Source: Neomesorhizobium albiziae
GTDB lineage: Bacteria; Pseudomonadota; Alphaproteobacteria; Rhizobiales; Rhizobiaceae
NCBI RefSeq assembly: GCF_900114255.1
Contig: NZ_FOSL01000018.1
Coordinates: forward strand, 37,651-101,650
DNA length: 64,000 bases
Direction of reading: 5' to 3'
The notes under the pieces were generated by a model. That model made no database searches. It was given only the letters and a program-made list of their open reading frames with translations, and was not told where the DNA came from. A program made the translations under genes and the position numbers. Positions within the stretch are counted from its first letter, which is position 1, and each line of letters starts with the position of its first letter. Positions 1 to 8,922 of the stretch are shown piece by piece.

Positions 1-672
1 AAACAAAATCTTAAAAGGCAGGGAAACCACGGTTGGGGGCAGCATCATCATGCCCATCGCCATGGTGATGGTGGCCACGATCAGGTCGATGACCAGAAAG
101 GGCAGCACGATGAGGAAGCCGATCTCGAAGCCGCGGCGGATTTCGGAAATCATGAACGCGGGGACGAGGATGCGCAGGTCCACGGCCTCTTCCGAAACGG
201 TCTGGCCGCGTTCGCGGGCAAGATCGGCAAACAGCGCAAAATCCTTCTCGCGGACATTCTTGACCATGAATGCGCGGAAGGGTTCGGCGATCCGCTCCAC
301 GGCGACGGTCTCGTCGATCTGATTGTCCATCAGCGGTTTGACGCCGTTGTTCCACGCCTGATCGAAAGTCGGCGCCATCACATAGAAGGTCATGAACAAA
401 GCGAGGCTGATCAGGATCATGTTGGCCGGCGTCGTCTGCAGCCCGATGCCGGTGCGCAGGATCGAGAAGGCGATGATAAAGCGCGTGAAGCTCGTCACCA
501 TGATCAGCAAGCCGGGTGCGATCGAAAGGACCGTCAGCAATCCGAACATCTGGATGATGTAGCCGATGGTGGTGCCGTCGGCCTGGCCGATGGCGCCGAG
601 ATCGATCTGCTGGGCGTGTGCTGCCGACCCGCTTGCCAGGAGCAGAAGCGGGAGAAAACGGAGAACTCTCAT
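1..672 (-). CDS. fliP: Flagellar export gate protein FliP (3' end beyond the window)
   Basis: FliP is a core membrane component of the flagellar type III export gate, together with FliQ and FliR. The frame is open from the ATG at 672 to the window edge and gives 224 residues, about 20 short of the usual rhizobial length. The product begins with a cleavable-looking signal (MRVLRFLPLLLLASGSAAHA) and then shows FliP-type membrane segments, including MILISLALFMTFYVMAPTF and GFLIVLPFLVIDLIVATITM. Its ATG overlaps the fliL stop by 4 bases (ATGA), so the two are translationally coupled. It is the last visible gene of the leftward flagellar operon. Confidence 0.95.
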   Translation of the reverse strand, partial: MRVLRFLPLLLLASGSAAHAQQIDLGAIGQADGTTIGYIIQMFGLLTVLSIAPGLLIMVTSFTRFIIAFSILRTGIGLQTTPANMILISLALFMTFYVMAPTFDQAWNNGVKPLMDNQIDETVAVERIAEPFRAFMVKNVREKDFALFADLARERGQTVSEEAVDLRILVPAFMISEIRRGFEIGFLIVLPFLVIDLIVATITMAMGMMMLPPTVVSLPFKILF

Positions 673-1163
673 TCGAAAATCAAAGTCCGGATCAAGAGTT
701 TCTTGACGGCACCGTCGCTGCGAATCTTCGCGCGCTCCTCAAGGTCTTCCTTGAGGTGCTGGAAGCCGCTGGCGCCCTCGATCTGATGCAGCTTCACCGA
801 GCGGAGGAAGCCGAGAAGATCTTGGTGGATGTTGTCGGCCAGGTTCTCCGGCGGCGGCGCGTCGAATGCGAGCGCGACTTCCAGGCGCACCCAGATCTCG
901 TCCGGCGCGGCGAGGTTGGTGGTGATGGGAGGCAGGACCACGATGCTCGAAAGCGGCGCTCCCGCGGCATGTTCGCCCTCAGCAGCCGGCGCCTGGGCGC
1001 TGGCCTCAGCGCCAGGCATCTTGGCGCCGGTGGAGTCGTTGAGATAGTTCCCCGACAGCCAGCCCATGCCGATCGCCACTGCCGTCACCCCGAGCAGCAT
1101 CGCGATCTGGATCATCAGCGACGGACCTTGCTTGTGCGGGACGACTTGCTCGGTGTTGGCCAC
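669..1163 (-). CDS. fliL: Flagellar basal body-associated protein FliL
   Basis: FliL is a single-pass inner-membrane protein that surrounds or stabilises the stator around the basal body. The 164-residue product has a short cytoplasmic start, one membrane helix at about residues 16-36 (MIQIAMLLGVTAVAIGMGWL), a proline/alanine-rich linker and a periplasmic domain with the family-typical end (VKKLLIRTLIFE). It sits between flgH and fliP, as in other rhizobial flagellar clusters, and overlaps fliP by 4 bases. Confidence 0.93.
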   Translation of the reverse strand: MANTEQVVPHKQGPSLMIQIAMLLGVTAVAIGMGWLSGNYLNDSTGAKMPGAEASAQAPAAEGEHAAGAPLSSIVVLPPITTNLAAPDEIWVRLEVALAFDAPPPENLADNIHQDLLGFLRSVKLHQIEGASGFQHLKEDLEERAKIRSDGAVKKLLIRTLIFE

Positions 1164-1179
1164 TTTCAGCCGCGCTCCA

Positions 1180-1878
1180 CTAGAAGGGCAAGACGTTGTC
1201 GAGGAACTGCTGGCCGTATGGCGGCTGCTGCACTTCCGTCAGGCGGCCGCGGCCGCCGTAGGAGATGCGGGCCTCGGCGATACGCTCGTAGGAAATCGTG
1301 TTCTCGCCACCGATGTCGGATGGCCGAACGATGCCGGCGATCGTCAGGATCCGCAGTTCCGCGTTGACGCGGACCTCTTGCGATCCCTGTATCATCAGAT
1401 TGCCGTTGGGCAGAACTTCGGTGACCACGGCGGCGACCAGCAGGTCGATGGCTTCCGAACGCTCGGTGGCGCCGGCGCCTGCGCTCTCGGTGCCCGAATG
1501 GATGTCGGCATCGCCTTTGCCGGAAGTCTTGTAGCCGTCCCATTCGAGCCCGGCGCTGAAGCCCAGGCTGCGGTTGGCGGTGCGGCTGCGCTCGGATTCG
1601 TTCTTGAACTTCGCCCGGTCCTTGATGGAGATGCGGACTGTAAGGATGTCACCGGCCAGGAACGCACGGCGGTCGGTGAATAGCCGGCTCTGGCGATCGT
1701 CCCACAGCGAGAAGCGTTTGACCGGCGCGGCGGGCTGTTCGGGATAGGTATAGACCGACTGGGCGGCGCCGACACCGGTTCCGACAGCAGACATCCTCGG
1801 CGGAATGCCGATCTCGTTGTTCGATGTGCAGCCGGCGAGAGCGGCAAGCGCGAGCGCGGCGAAGGCATAGAGTCTCAT
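1180..1878 (-). CDS. flgH: Flagellar L-ring lipoprotein FlgH
   Basis: FlgH forms the outer-membrane L-ring around the flagellar rod. I chose the ATG at 1878 (232 residues) because it gives a clear lipoprotein signal (MRLYAFAALALAALAGC) with the lipidated Cys at residue 17. The frame stays open further upstream, but only through sequence antisense to motE structure. Downstream are family-typical stretches such as LFTDRRAFLAGDILTVRISI and GSQEVRVNAELRILTIAGIV. The start overlaps the motE stop by 4 bases. Confidence 0.94.
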   Translation of the reverse strand: MRLYAFAALALAALAGCTSNNEIGIPPRMSAVGTGVGAAQSVYTYPEQPAAPVKRFSLWDDRQSRLFTDRRAFLAGDILTVRISIKDRAKFKNESERSRTANRSLGFSAGLEWDGYKTSGKGDADIHSGTESAGAGATERSEAIDLLVAAVVTEVLPNGNLMIQGSQEVRVNAELRILTIAGIVRPSDIGGENTISYERIAEARISYGGRGRLTEVQQPPYGQQFLDNVLPF

Positions 1879-2462
1879 GTCGGGTCTTTCTCGCGCGCCG
1901 CGCTTGCCATTATACCAGTCAGCATCGCGGCGGCCTTGCGTTCCATCTCGTTGAGGATCACGCCTGCCTGCCGGGAATCGAGCTTCATCAAAATGGCGGC
2001 GGCGAGTTCGGCGTCGACTTCGGCAAGCCGCTCTGCGGCGGCATCCGGACGCATGCGGGAATAGATCTTGATGACGCCTTCCTCGGCCTCGGCCATGAAG
2101 TCGTTGCGACGCTTCAGCCATCCCTCGTATTCGGCGCGCTTTTCCTCGAGCACCTTTATGCGCTTGTCGATTTCGCCTTGCAGCGTCTGGAGTTCTTGCG
2201 CCTGAAGCGCGTAACGGCGGTCGCGCGCGGCGTCTGCTATGTTGGAGCAGAAGCGCTGGATCTCGGTGGCTGGCTCTGTACCGGTTGCGGGTGCCGCGGC
2301 GGTTATCACGGGCGCGTCGCCGACGCTGCGGGTCGCGACATTCGGCGCCGCCGCCTCGGTGGCCGCAGGCTGCGCGCCGAGCAAAAGCATAGCGGCAAAG
2401 GTGCAGGCGACCGGCGCCGCCTTGCGAAACGTTGTTGAGGGCAGCGCAATCATCTTACGCAC
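1875..2462 (-). CDS. motE: MotE-like chaperone for the periplasmic motility protein MotC
   Basis: The 195-residue protein has an N-terminal signal region (residues about 15-35), a charged coiled-coil-forming stretch (residues about 85-120, rich in E, K and R) and a C-terminal MgtE-N-like helical part (MRPDAAAERLAEVDAELAAA). This layout, and its place between flgI and flgH, match MotE of Sinorhizobium. MotE is known there as a periplasmic chaperone that stabilises MotC, a rhizobial motor protein. motC itself is not in this window. The gene abuts flgI and overlaps flgH by 4 bases. Confidence 0.85.
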   Translation of the reverse strand: MRKMIALPSTTFRKAAPVACTFAAMLLLGAQPAATEAAAPNVATRSVGDAPVITAAAPATGTEPATEIQRFCSNIADAARDRRYALQAQELQTLQGEIDKRIKVLEEKRAEYEGWLKRRNDFMAEAEEGVIKIYSRMRPDAAAERLAEVDAELAAAILMKLDSRQAGVILNEMERKAAAMLTGIMASAAREKDPT

Positions 2463-3665
2463 CTATTGCACGACGAGATCGGCTTGCAGGGCGCCTGCCG
2501 ATTTGATGCCCTGCAGGATGGCGATGATGCCGTCAGGCTTCACGCCAAGGCGATTGAGGCCGGCAACCAGCGTCTCCAGATCGGGTCCGTCGAGAAGGGC
2601 GACCTTGGAATCGGGCCGATCGGCCTGAATATCCGTGAAGGGCTCCTCCGCCGTCTGGCCGCGCGAGAACGGCTCGGGCTGGACAACCCGCGGCATCTCC
2701 TTGATCCGCACCGTCAGGGTGCCGTGGCTGATCGCGACCTTCGAAATCCGGACATCCTGGCCGATGACGATGGTGCCGGTGCGCTCGTCGATGACGACGC
2801 GCGCCGGTGCATCCGTGGCGACGACCAGGTTTTCCAGCTCGGCGAAGAAACGGGCAGGGGAAATGCCCTTCGGCTTGTTGATCAGGACCGTGCGTGCATC
2901 CTGCTCGGACGCGAGGCGCTTGCCGAAGCGCTGCCTGGAATATTCGTTGATCGCATCGGCAATCATCACCGCGGTGGAGAAATCGGGATTGCGCAGCTGC
3001 AATGTTAGCGTACCGAGATCCGCGAATTCGGCGGCGACCTGCCGCTCGACGATGGCGCCGTTGGGCACCCTGCCGGCGGTCGGCACGCCTTGCGTCAGCG
3101 TCTCGGCGTCGCCTTGCGCGCTGAAACCGGAAACCGAGACGGGACCTTGGGCCACGGCATAGATCTCGCCGTCGGCGGCCTTGAGCGGCGTCATGATCAG
3201 GGTGCCGCCGGTGAGCGACGTGGCATCGCCGAGCGACGAGACGGTTACGTCGATGCGGGCGCCCGACTGGACGAAGGGCGGCATGTTGGCGGTAACGATG
3301 ACCGCGGCGACATTCTTGGCGCGCGAACGGCCGCCCTCGGTGGCGATGCCGAGATTTTCGAGCATCGCTCGGATGGACTGCTCGGTGAAAGGCGAATTGC
3401 GCAGGCTGTCGCCAGAACCCGACAGGCCGATGACCAGACCGTAGCCGACCAATTGGTTGTCGCGGGCGCTTTGCAGCATCGCGATGTCCTTGATGCGCGA
3501 TATCGGACCGCTGGAAGGACGAAACTGTACTTCTCCACCGCTGTAATCGGCGGCGAGTTGCTGGTTTTTGCCGGCGCCCTGGGCGGGTTTGCCGTCGGGT
3601 CCGTCGGCATGGCCGGCGGTGAGGCCGACAAGTGTGGCCAGGAGCAGAACGAATGCACGCTTCAT
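2463..3665 (-). CDS. flgI: Flagellar P-ring protein FlgI
   Basis: FlgI is the periplasmic subunit of the P-ring that acts as a bushing for the flagellar rod. The 400-residue product begins with a signal peptide (MKRAFVLLLATLVGLTAGHA) and contains FlgI hallmarks: SRIKDIAMLQSARDNQLVGY, VIGLSGSGDS, and a C-terminal LVAGLNRLGVKPDGIIAILQ. It is slightly longer than average because of an insert after the signal peptide. The start overlaps the flgA stop by 4 bases (ATGA). Confidence 0.96.
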   Translation of the reverse strand: MKRAFVLLLATLVGLTAGHADGPDGKPAQGAGKNQQLAADYSGGEVQFRPSSGPISRIKDIAMLQSARDNQLVGYGLVIGLSGSGDSLRNSPFTEQSIRAMLENLGIATEGGRSRAKNVAAVIVTANMPPFVQSGARIDVTVSSLGDATSLTGGTLIMTPLKAADGEIYAVAQGPVSVSGFSAQGDAETLTQGVPTAGRVPNGAIVERQVAAEFADLGTLTLQLRNPDFSTAVMIADAINEYSRQRFGKRLASEQDARTVLINKPKGISPARFFAELENLVVATDAPARVVIDERTGTIVIGQDVRISKVAISHGTLTVRIKEMPRVVQPEPFSRGQTAEEPFTDIQADRPDSKVALLDGPDLETLVAGLNRLGVKPDGIIAILQGIKSAGALQADLVVQ

Positions 3666-4135
3666 GTGGCGCCGACCCGGATGGTTCCGTCGGCCATCAC
3701 CGTGCCGGTGAAAGTGTTGCCGCTGTCGATATTGCGGACCTTCACGACATCGCCGGCCGAACCAGGCTGCAAGGTCACCGCACTCGCCGAAATCGTCAGC
3801 CCGCCATGTACAAACATCACCTGCACGGCGGCACCCTGTTCGACCAGATAGGCATCGCGCACCGCGTTGACAGCAATGAAGCGGCCGGGCAGCAAGGTAC
3901 GCCGCGCGACCTTGCCTTCGACCTGCTCGACGACGGTTGCAACGGTGGAGAGGTCGCGATTCCGGTTGGTGACCGGGACTTCTCGCAGCACATCGAGGCC
4001 GATCGTCTCGCCGGGATAGACGACACGGTTGGTGACCACGGCGATCTCCTGTGCGACCGCCGGCATGGCAAACGCCAGCAGCGCCAACCCGGCGCTTGCG
4101 AGAGGTCTTGCGATGCTGGTTCGGCGGAGTGGCAC
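3662..4135 (-). CDS. flgA: Flagellar P-ring assembly chaperone FlgA
   Basis: FlgA is a periplasmic chaperone needed for FlgI to assemble into the P-ring. The 157-residue product has a signal peptide ending near residue 29 (LLAFAMPAVAQ) followed by an SAF-like domain (VVYPGETIGLDVLREVPV, then GRFIAVNAVRDAYLVEQGAA) and the FlgA-type tail with VVKVRNIDSGNTFTGTVMAD. It is the short rhizobial form. It sits directly upstream of flgI with a 4-base overlap, which fits its chaperone role. Confidence 0.93.
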   Translation of the reverse strand: MPLRRTSIARPLASAGLALLAFAMPAVAQEIAVVTNRVVYPGETIGLDVLREVPVTNRNRDLSTVATVVEQVEGKVARRTLLPGRFIAVNAVRDAYLVEQGAAVQVMFVHGGLTISASAVTLQPGSAGDVVKVRNIDSGNTFTGTVMADGTIRVGAT

Positions 4136-4141
4136 GGCCGG

Positions 4142-4930
4142 CTACCGGATGTTCTTGGACACGACAGCGGCCATTTCGTCGGCCGCCTGGATGACTTTCG
4201 AATTCATTTCATAGGCGCGCTGCGCCGAGATCAGCTCGGTGATTTCCTTGACCGGATCGACATTGGAGTTTTCGAGATAACCCTGTTCCACCGTCGCATA
4301 GCCTGGGTCGCCGGGTACGCCGACATTGGCGGGGCCGGATGCCGGGGTTTCCTTAAACAGATTGTCTCCGAGCGGTGCGAGGCCGGCTTCGTTGGCGAAG
4401 GTAGCCAGCGTCAGCTGGCCGAGGTCCTGGAGATCTGCCTGATCGTCAAACCGTGCGAACACCTGGCCGCTCTTGTTGACGATGACTTCGACCGCGTCGG
4501 CGGGAACATTGATCGCCGGGACGACGGGGAAACCGTCTATCGTAACGAGCTGGCCATTGGCGTTGGTGTTGAAGGCGCCGGCGCGGCTGTAGAGTGTCTC
4601 GCCGTCGGCGCCTTCAATCTGGAACCAGCCGGTGCCGGTCAGCGCGAGATCGAATTTGTTGCCGGTACTGGTCAGCGATCCTTCGATGTGCACGTTGCGG
4701 ATGGCCGAGGTCTTGACGCCGAGGCCAATGCTCACGCCTTCCGGGACAATGTTCTCGTTGGCGCGGTTCGGTACACCCTGCGGCCGGTCGACCTGATAGA
4801 GTAGGTCGGTAAATTCGGCTCGGGCGCGCTTGAAGCCCGTCGTGTTGATGTTGGCGATGTTGTTGGCGATGACTTCGAGGTTTGTCTGCTGGGCGTTCAT
4901 GCCCGTGGCGGCGATGGCTAGCGCTTTCAT
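4142..4930 (-). CDS. flgG: Distal rod protein FlgG
   Basis: FlgG builds the distal rod of the flagellar basal body. The 262-residue product starts with the rod-protein signature ([20 protein letters not shown] followed by [20 protein letters not shown]) and ends with the conserved C-terminal rod motif ([20 protein letters not shown]). Length matches the family. It lies between fliE and flgA in the order usual for rhizobia and is separated from flgA by only six bases. Confidence 0.97.
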   Translation of the reverse strand: MKALAIAATGMNAQQTNLEVIANNIANINTTGFKRARAEFTDLLYQVDRPQGVPNRANENIVPEGVSIGLGVKTSAIRNVHIEGSLTSTGNKFDLALTGTGWFQIEGADGETLYSRAGAFNTNANGQLVTIDGFPVVPAINVPADAVEVIVNKSGQVFARFDDQADLQDLGQLTLATFANEAGLAPLGDNLFKETPASGPANVGVPGDPGYATVEQGYLENSNVDPVKEITELISAQRAYEMNSKVIQAADEMAAVVSKNIR

Positions 4931-4939
4931 CGTGGTTCC

Positions 4940-5260
4940 TCAGATCGCCATACGGCTGACTTCGAGATAGGCGGCTACGATCTTGTCGCGGATGGCGACC
5001 GCAGCCTGTAGCGATTGCTCGGCGTTCATGACCGCGTCGACCACGTCGCGGGTCTGGATGTCGCCACCCTGCAGCGTCTGCACGGAAAGCTGTTCGGCGT
5101 GCTGAAGATTACCAACTGCGGTTGTGGCGGCATCCGCCAGCGCCGTCGCGAAGGAGCCACCGACGCTCACACCACCTGCAGCGCCCGCTCCAATCTCGGA
5201 TACGCCGGCCGGTTCTTTGACCTTGCCAGCGCCGTCGAGCATGCCGATACCGGTGATCAT
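4940..5260 (-). CDS. fliE: Flagellar hook-basal body protein FliE
   Basis: FliE is the first rod component and links the MS ring and export gate to the proximal rod. The product is 106 residues, normal for the family, with a variable glycine/alanine-rich first half and the conserved C-terminal segment (DVVDAVMNAEQSLQAAVAIR, DKIVAAYLEVSRMAI). Its ATG overlaps the flgC stop (TAATG), implying coupling. Confidence 0.92.
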   Translation of the reverse strand: MITGIGMLDGAGKVKEPAGVSEIGAGAAGGVSVGGSFATALADAATTAVGNLQHAEQLSVQTLQGGDIQTRDVVDAVMNAEQSLQAAVAIRDKIVAAYLEVSRMAI

Positions 5261-5676
5261 TACTGGTTCCTCATCAGGTCTATGGTCATGGAGATCAGGT
5301 CACGGGCCTGCTTGATGGATTGAAGATTGGCTTCGTAGCCTCGGTTTGCCTCGCGCATGTCGGCCATTTCGACCAGTACGTTTACGTTGGGCATCTTGAC
5401 GTAGCCGTTTTCGTCGGCGGCCTCGTGGCCGGGCTGAAACTCGACCGGAAAGGCGCCCTGATCGCGCGAGACCGATGTCACGTCGACGACGGTGCCGCCG
5501 CTGGCGCGGTCGACCTCGGCCGCGAAAGTGATCGTCTTGCGCCGGTAGGGCTCGGCTCCCGGGGTCTCTCCGGTAGATTGCGCGTTGGCAAGGTTTTCCG
5601 AGACGATGCGCAGCCGCTCCGACTGGGCGGTCATGCCCGACGCGGCAACCTTGAGTGCTGTCGACAACGGATCCAT
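5260..5676 (-). CDS. flgC: Proximal rod protein FlgC
   Basis: FlgC is a proximal rod subunit. The 138-residue product opens with the rod signature ([20 protein letters not shown] then [20 protein letters not shown]) and ends with the conserved helical tail ([20 protein letters not shown]). Size and order (flgB-flgC-fliE) are standard. It lies one base downstream of flgB. Confidence 0.96.
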   Translation of the reverse strand: MDPLSTALKVAASGMTAQSERLRIVSENLANAQSTGETPGAEPYRRKTITFAAEVDRASGGTVVDVTSVSRDQGAFPVEFQPGHEAADENGYVKMPNVNVLVEMADMREANRGYEANLQSIKQARDLISMTIDLMRNQ

Positions 5677-5677
5677 G

Positions 5678-6058
5678 TCAGGCCTTCAGGCTCATCAACG
5701 TCATGCGATGGAAGGCCTTGACGATCGCCGTGTTCAGTTCGAACGAGCGGCGGACGTCACCGGCCTTCATCAGTTCGGTTTCCATTACGACGCTGTTTTC
5801 GGAGGGCATGACCGCGGTGTCGTTTTCCTCGCTGCGCACGGCTATGCCGCTGCCGCCGACCCCGAGTGAGATGTGGCGCGGATCGGTCGCCCTCATTGCG
5901 ACGCTCTTGGAATCGAGCACTTTTTCGAAAGGCTCGACATCGGCGGCCCGGTAGCCCGGCGTGTTCACATTGGCGATGTTGCCGGCGACGGTCGACTGGC
6001 GCACCGAGAGCCAGCGCGCTTGCTGGGCGGCAAGGTCAAAAAGAGAAACAGGCTGCAT
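5678..6058 (-). CDS. flgB: Proximal rod protein FlgB
   Basis: FlgB is a proximal rod subunit. I placed the start at the ATG at 6058 (126 residues, [20 protein letters not shown]), which has a purine-rich ribosome site (GGGGGA) just upstream. A longer frame to 6142 adds 28 residues with no rod-protein character. The motif [20 protein letters not shown] and the C-terminal helix ([20 protein letters not shown]) support the call. Confidence 0.94.
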   Translation of the reverse strand: MQPVSLFDLAAQQARWLSVRQSTVAGNIANVNTPGYRAADVEPFEKVLDSKSVAMRATDPRHISLGVGGSGIAVRSEENDTAVMPSENSVVMETELMKAGDVRRSFELNTAIVKAFHRMTLMSLKA

Positions 6059-6142
6059 GGCAAATCCCCCGGAGAGATAGATTGAGGTTAGGGGATCAGT
6101 CTTGCGTGGACCTTGCGGTCGGGCGTCCGGGCCTGGGTGCAA

Positions 6143-6784
6143 TCAACGGTCGAGTTCGATTACCTGGTCGGCGGTGGTGACCAGCACCCATCGGCCTTCG
6201 CGCTGCTCAATCGCCGCGACACGGCTGTTGTCAGGCAGGCGCGAGCCCGGTTGCACGACGAACAGCCCGCTGTCGTCCTCGATCATGGCACGGCCATTGG
6301 CGGCGAAGACCAGCTTGAATTCCTCGCCTGCGGCCGGGAACGGCTGCTCGCGAAGGCCTGGCGGCGGCACGCCTGCTTCATCAGGTTCTTTCGGCAATGT
6401 TCCCGTAGCGAGCAGGTCGAGCCCGGAAGGCGGGATCTCCGCAGACTCGCTTGGCGCGCCGACCCGCTCCGGCTGTATCGCAAGTTCGACCGGACCGTCA
6501 GCCTGGCCGCCGCCTTCGAACTTGATGGCGCGGATACCGAACTGCTCCTGGTTGAAGAAGATGTACCAGGGGAACAGCGCGCAGAGGAGCCCAAGCCCGA
6601 TGCCCAGGCCCGCGACCACGAAGTCGCCCCGCCCGGTTGCGTATCTCTTTTCAGCGGTGAACGCCGGGCGCGGCTTGGGCTTGCGGCGAAACAGGCGGCT
6701 GGCTGTCTGGCCTTGTTCCTTCTCCAACATCTTGCGCATGCGCAGGATCATGGCAGCCATGCCGTCAGCTTGCTTGTCCGACAT
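6143..6784 (-). CDS. Unnamed rhizobial flagellar-cluster membrane protein
   Basis: This 213-residue protein has a basic N-terminus (about residues 1-50), one membrane helix at about 54-76 (VVAGLGIGLGLLCALFPWYI), a proline/glycine-rich linker and a C-terminal domain of short beta-type segments (LVFAANGRAMIEDDSGLFVV). It lies between fliI and flgB and overlaps the fliI coding end by 20 bases. An uncharacterised gene occurs in this same position in other rhizobial flagellar clusters. I do not know its biochemical role; a basal-body or export accessory function is inferred from context only. Confidence 0.85.
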   Translation of the reverse strand: MSDKQADGMAAMILRMRKMLEKEQGQTASRLFRRKPKPRPAFTAEKRYATGRGDFVVAGLGIGLGLLCALFPWYIFFNQEQFGIRAIKFEGGGQADGPVELAIQPERVGAPSESAEIPPSGLDLLATGTLPKEPDEAGVPPPGLREQPFPAAGEEFKLVFAANGRAMIEDDSGLFVVQPGSRLPDNSRVAAIEQREGRWVLVTTADQVIELDR

Positions 6785-8177
6785 TCGGCTTCTCCTTCCC
6801 CCTCAGATGACGCGCCAGATCCGAAAAGGGATCGGCCGACGGAGGATCCTTTGGCGATTGCATCAACCCTTCGTAGATCAGCGGCACCTGGCGCACCACC
6901 ATGTCGAGTTCCGGGTCGGCGCCGCTCTGGTAGGCGCCGAGCAGGCGGATGTCGCGCGTATCCTCGTACCGCGCGATCATCGCGCGCAGCCGCGACACCA
7001 GCCCCCGCTGGTCCTCGCTCCAGGCCTTGCCGGCCAGGCGCGAAATCGACGACAGCGGATTGACCGGCGGGTAACGACCTTGCTCGGCCAGCGCGCGGTC
7101 GAGAACGACGTGGCCGTCGAGGATGCCGCGCACGGAGTCGGCCACCGGGTCGTTGTGATCGTCGCCGTCGACCAGCACGGAGAGAATGGCGGTGATTGAA
7201 CCGGCGCCGTCGATGCCTGGTCCGGCACGCTCCAGAAGTTTCGGAAGATCGGTGAAGACCGATGCGGGATAGCCCCGCGCCACCGGCGGTTCGCCGGTGC
7301 CGGTTGCGACTTCGCGCAATGCGTGGGCGAAGCGGGTGATCGAATCGAGCACCAGGAGGACGCGGTCGCCGCGCTGGCAAAAATGCTCCGCCACCCGCAT
7401 CGCGGTGCCGGGCGCGCGCTTGCGCATCATGGCGCTCTCGTCGCTGGTCGCCACGACGGCAACCGTCTTGGCCATGCTCTTGGCGCCGATCGTGTCTTCG
7501 AGGAATTCGCGAACTTCGCGGCCGCGTTCGCCGACCAGCGCGACGACGACGGTGTCGAACGCGTCGGCTCCAGCCAGCATGGCGAGCAGGGTCGATTTGC
7601 CAACGCCTGAGCCTGCAAAGACGCCGAGCCGCTGGCCGAAGCACAGTGGCGTAAAGATGTCGATGACCCGGACACCGGTCAGGAACGCTGTGCCGACACG
7701 CTGCCGTTCGAGCGCGCCGGGCACGCCGGCGTGCGCTGTCGTCGACGCATCACCGATGGCGAGCGGCGCCTTGCCGTCGATGGGGCGCCCAAGCGCGTCG
7801 ATCACGCGGCCACGCCAGGAATGGTCGGGTATGACTTCGAAGGCGCCGCGATTGAAGACGGTGTCGCCGACGCCTGCATCGGCGGCCTTGCCGTAGGGAG
7901 CAACGAGAACTTCATCAGGCCCGATCTGGACGATCTCGCCGGTCCTCGCACCGCCATTGCTGCGGTGCTCCACGATATCGCCAAGACGTGCGCTGTCGGA
8001 CAAGCCACGCACCTTGTAGTGTGTCGGCGACACTTCCGTGATGCGGCCGCCACGGCGGATCAGCGTGCGTTCATCCGAGAACTGGCGATAGAGGCGGTCG
8101 AGGACGACCAGCGCATTGTCGCCCGCGGGCACTGGCCTTGCGGGTTCTTGCTCCACGGCAGGCAGGGGCAGGCTCAT
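6765..8177 (-). CDS. fliI: Flagellum-specific export ATPase FliI
   Basis: FliI is the hexameric ATPase at the cytoplasmic face of the flagellar type III export apparatus. The 470-residue product has an N-terminal beta-barrel part, a Walker A motif GSGVGKST at residues 189-196, the Walker B region RVLLVLDSITRFAHALREVA, and a C-terminal region containing IRLLGAYQSGADPELDMVV. Length is normal. No fliH or fliJ gene is recognisable beside it; the downstream unnamed 213-residue gene overlaps it by 20 bases. Confidence 0.97.
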   Translation of the reverse strand: MSLPLPAVEQEPARPVPAGDNALVVLDRLYRQFSDERTLIRRGGRITEVSPTHYKVRGLSDSARLGDIVEHRSNGGARTGEIVQIGPDEVLVAPYGKAADAGVGDTVFNRGAFEVIPDHSWRGRVIDALGRPIDGKAPLAIGDASTTAHAGVPGALERQRVGTAFLTGVRVIDIFTPLCFGQRLGVFAGSGVGKSTLLAMLAGADAFDTVVVALVGERGREVREFLEDTIGAKSMAKTVAVVATSDESAMMRKRAPGTAMRVAEHFCQRGDRVLLVLDSITRFAHALREVATGTGEPPVARGYPASVFTDLPKLLERAGPGIDGAGSITAILSVLVDGDDHNDPVADSVRGILDGHVVLDRALAEQGRYPPVNPLSSISRLAGKAWSEDQRGLVSRLRAMIARYEDTRDIRLLGAYQSGADPELDMVVRQVPLIYEGLMQSPKDPPSADPFSDLARHLRGKEKPNVGQAS

Positions 8178-8189
8178 CCTTCAGACAGC

Positions 8190-8912
8190 CTATCGCGAGC
8201 CAAGCGTCTTGATGGCGTCGTCGAATGCGGTTTCGGTGTCGCGGATCATCGCGCCGGCGTTCTCGAACGCGCGCTGTACCATGATCAGGCGGGTCATCTC
8301 GAGCACCGGATTGACATTGGAGTCCTCGACAAAGCCCTGGACGACGCCAATGTCGGTACGATCCACCACCGGTTCGGGCTGGGTCGCGGGAACGACGCCG
8401 GAGTTTCCGTATCGTGTGAAATTCGGCCCCGGATTGAAGTCGAAGAGGCCGATAGCGCCGGCCGCCTGGCCGTTCTGGTACAGCGCCCCGTCACGTCCGG
8501 CGACAGGCGCGCCGCCGCGCGGATCGAGCTGGAGCGGCGCGCCGCCGGCGTCAAGAACCGGATGGCCCTCATGCGTCACCAGTTGGCCGGTCTCGGTCAT
8601 GCTGAAGCGGCCGTCGCGTGTCATAACCGTGCCGGCCGGGGTAGAGATGCCGAACCAGGCATCGCCCTGGACGGCGAAATCGAAAGGATTGCCCGTTTGG
8701 CGCATCGAACCCGAAATCTGGGAAAGATAGGTATCGCCGGCGGAAGTGAACGATACCGACTTCTGGCCGACGCCCGACACCACATCCTCGAATTTCACGC
8801 CGGTGGCGCGGTACCCGACAGTGCCAAGATTGGCGACGTTGTCGGCAATCGTGGTCATCCGCTTCTCGAGTGCGATCTGCGAGGAAAGGGCGACGTAAAG
8901 GCCGTTCTGCAT
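8190..8912 (-). CDS. flgF: Proximal rod protein FlgF
   Basis: FlgF is a rod subunit. The 240-residue product begins MQNGLYVALSSQIALEKRMT and continues with the rod signature IADNVANLGTVGYRATGVKF. It ends with the conserved tail NPVLEMTRLIMVQRAFENAG. It is closely spaced between the DUF1217 gene upstream and fliI downstream, the same order as in other rhizobial clusters. Confidence 0.95.
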   Translation of the reverse strand: MQNGLYVALSSQIALEKRMTTIADNVANLGTVGYRATGVKFEDVVSGVGQKSVSFTSAGDTYLSQISGSMRQTGNPFDFAVQGDAWFGISTPAGTVMTRDGRFSMTETGQLVTHEGHPVLDAGGAPLQLDPRGGAPVAGRDGALYQNGQAAGAIGLFDFNPGPNFTRYGNSGVVPATQPEPVVDRTDIGVVQGFVEDSNVNPVLEMTRLIMVQRAFENAGAMIRDTETAFDDAIKTLGSR

Positions 8913-8922
8913 TGTGGTCCCG

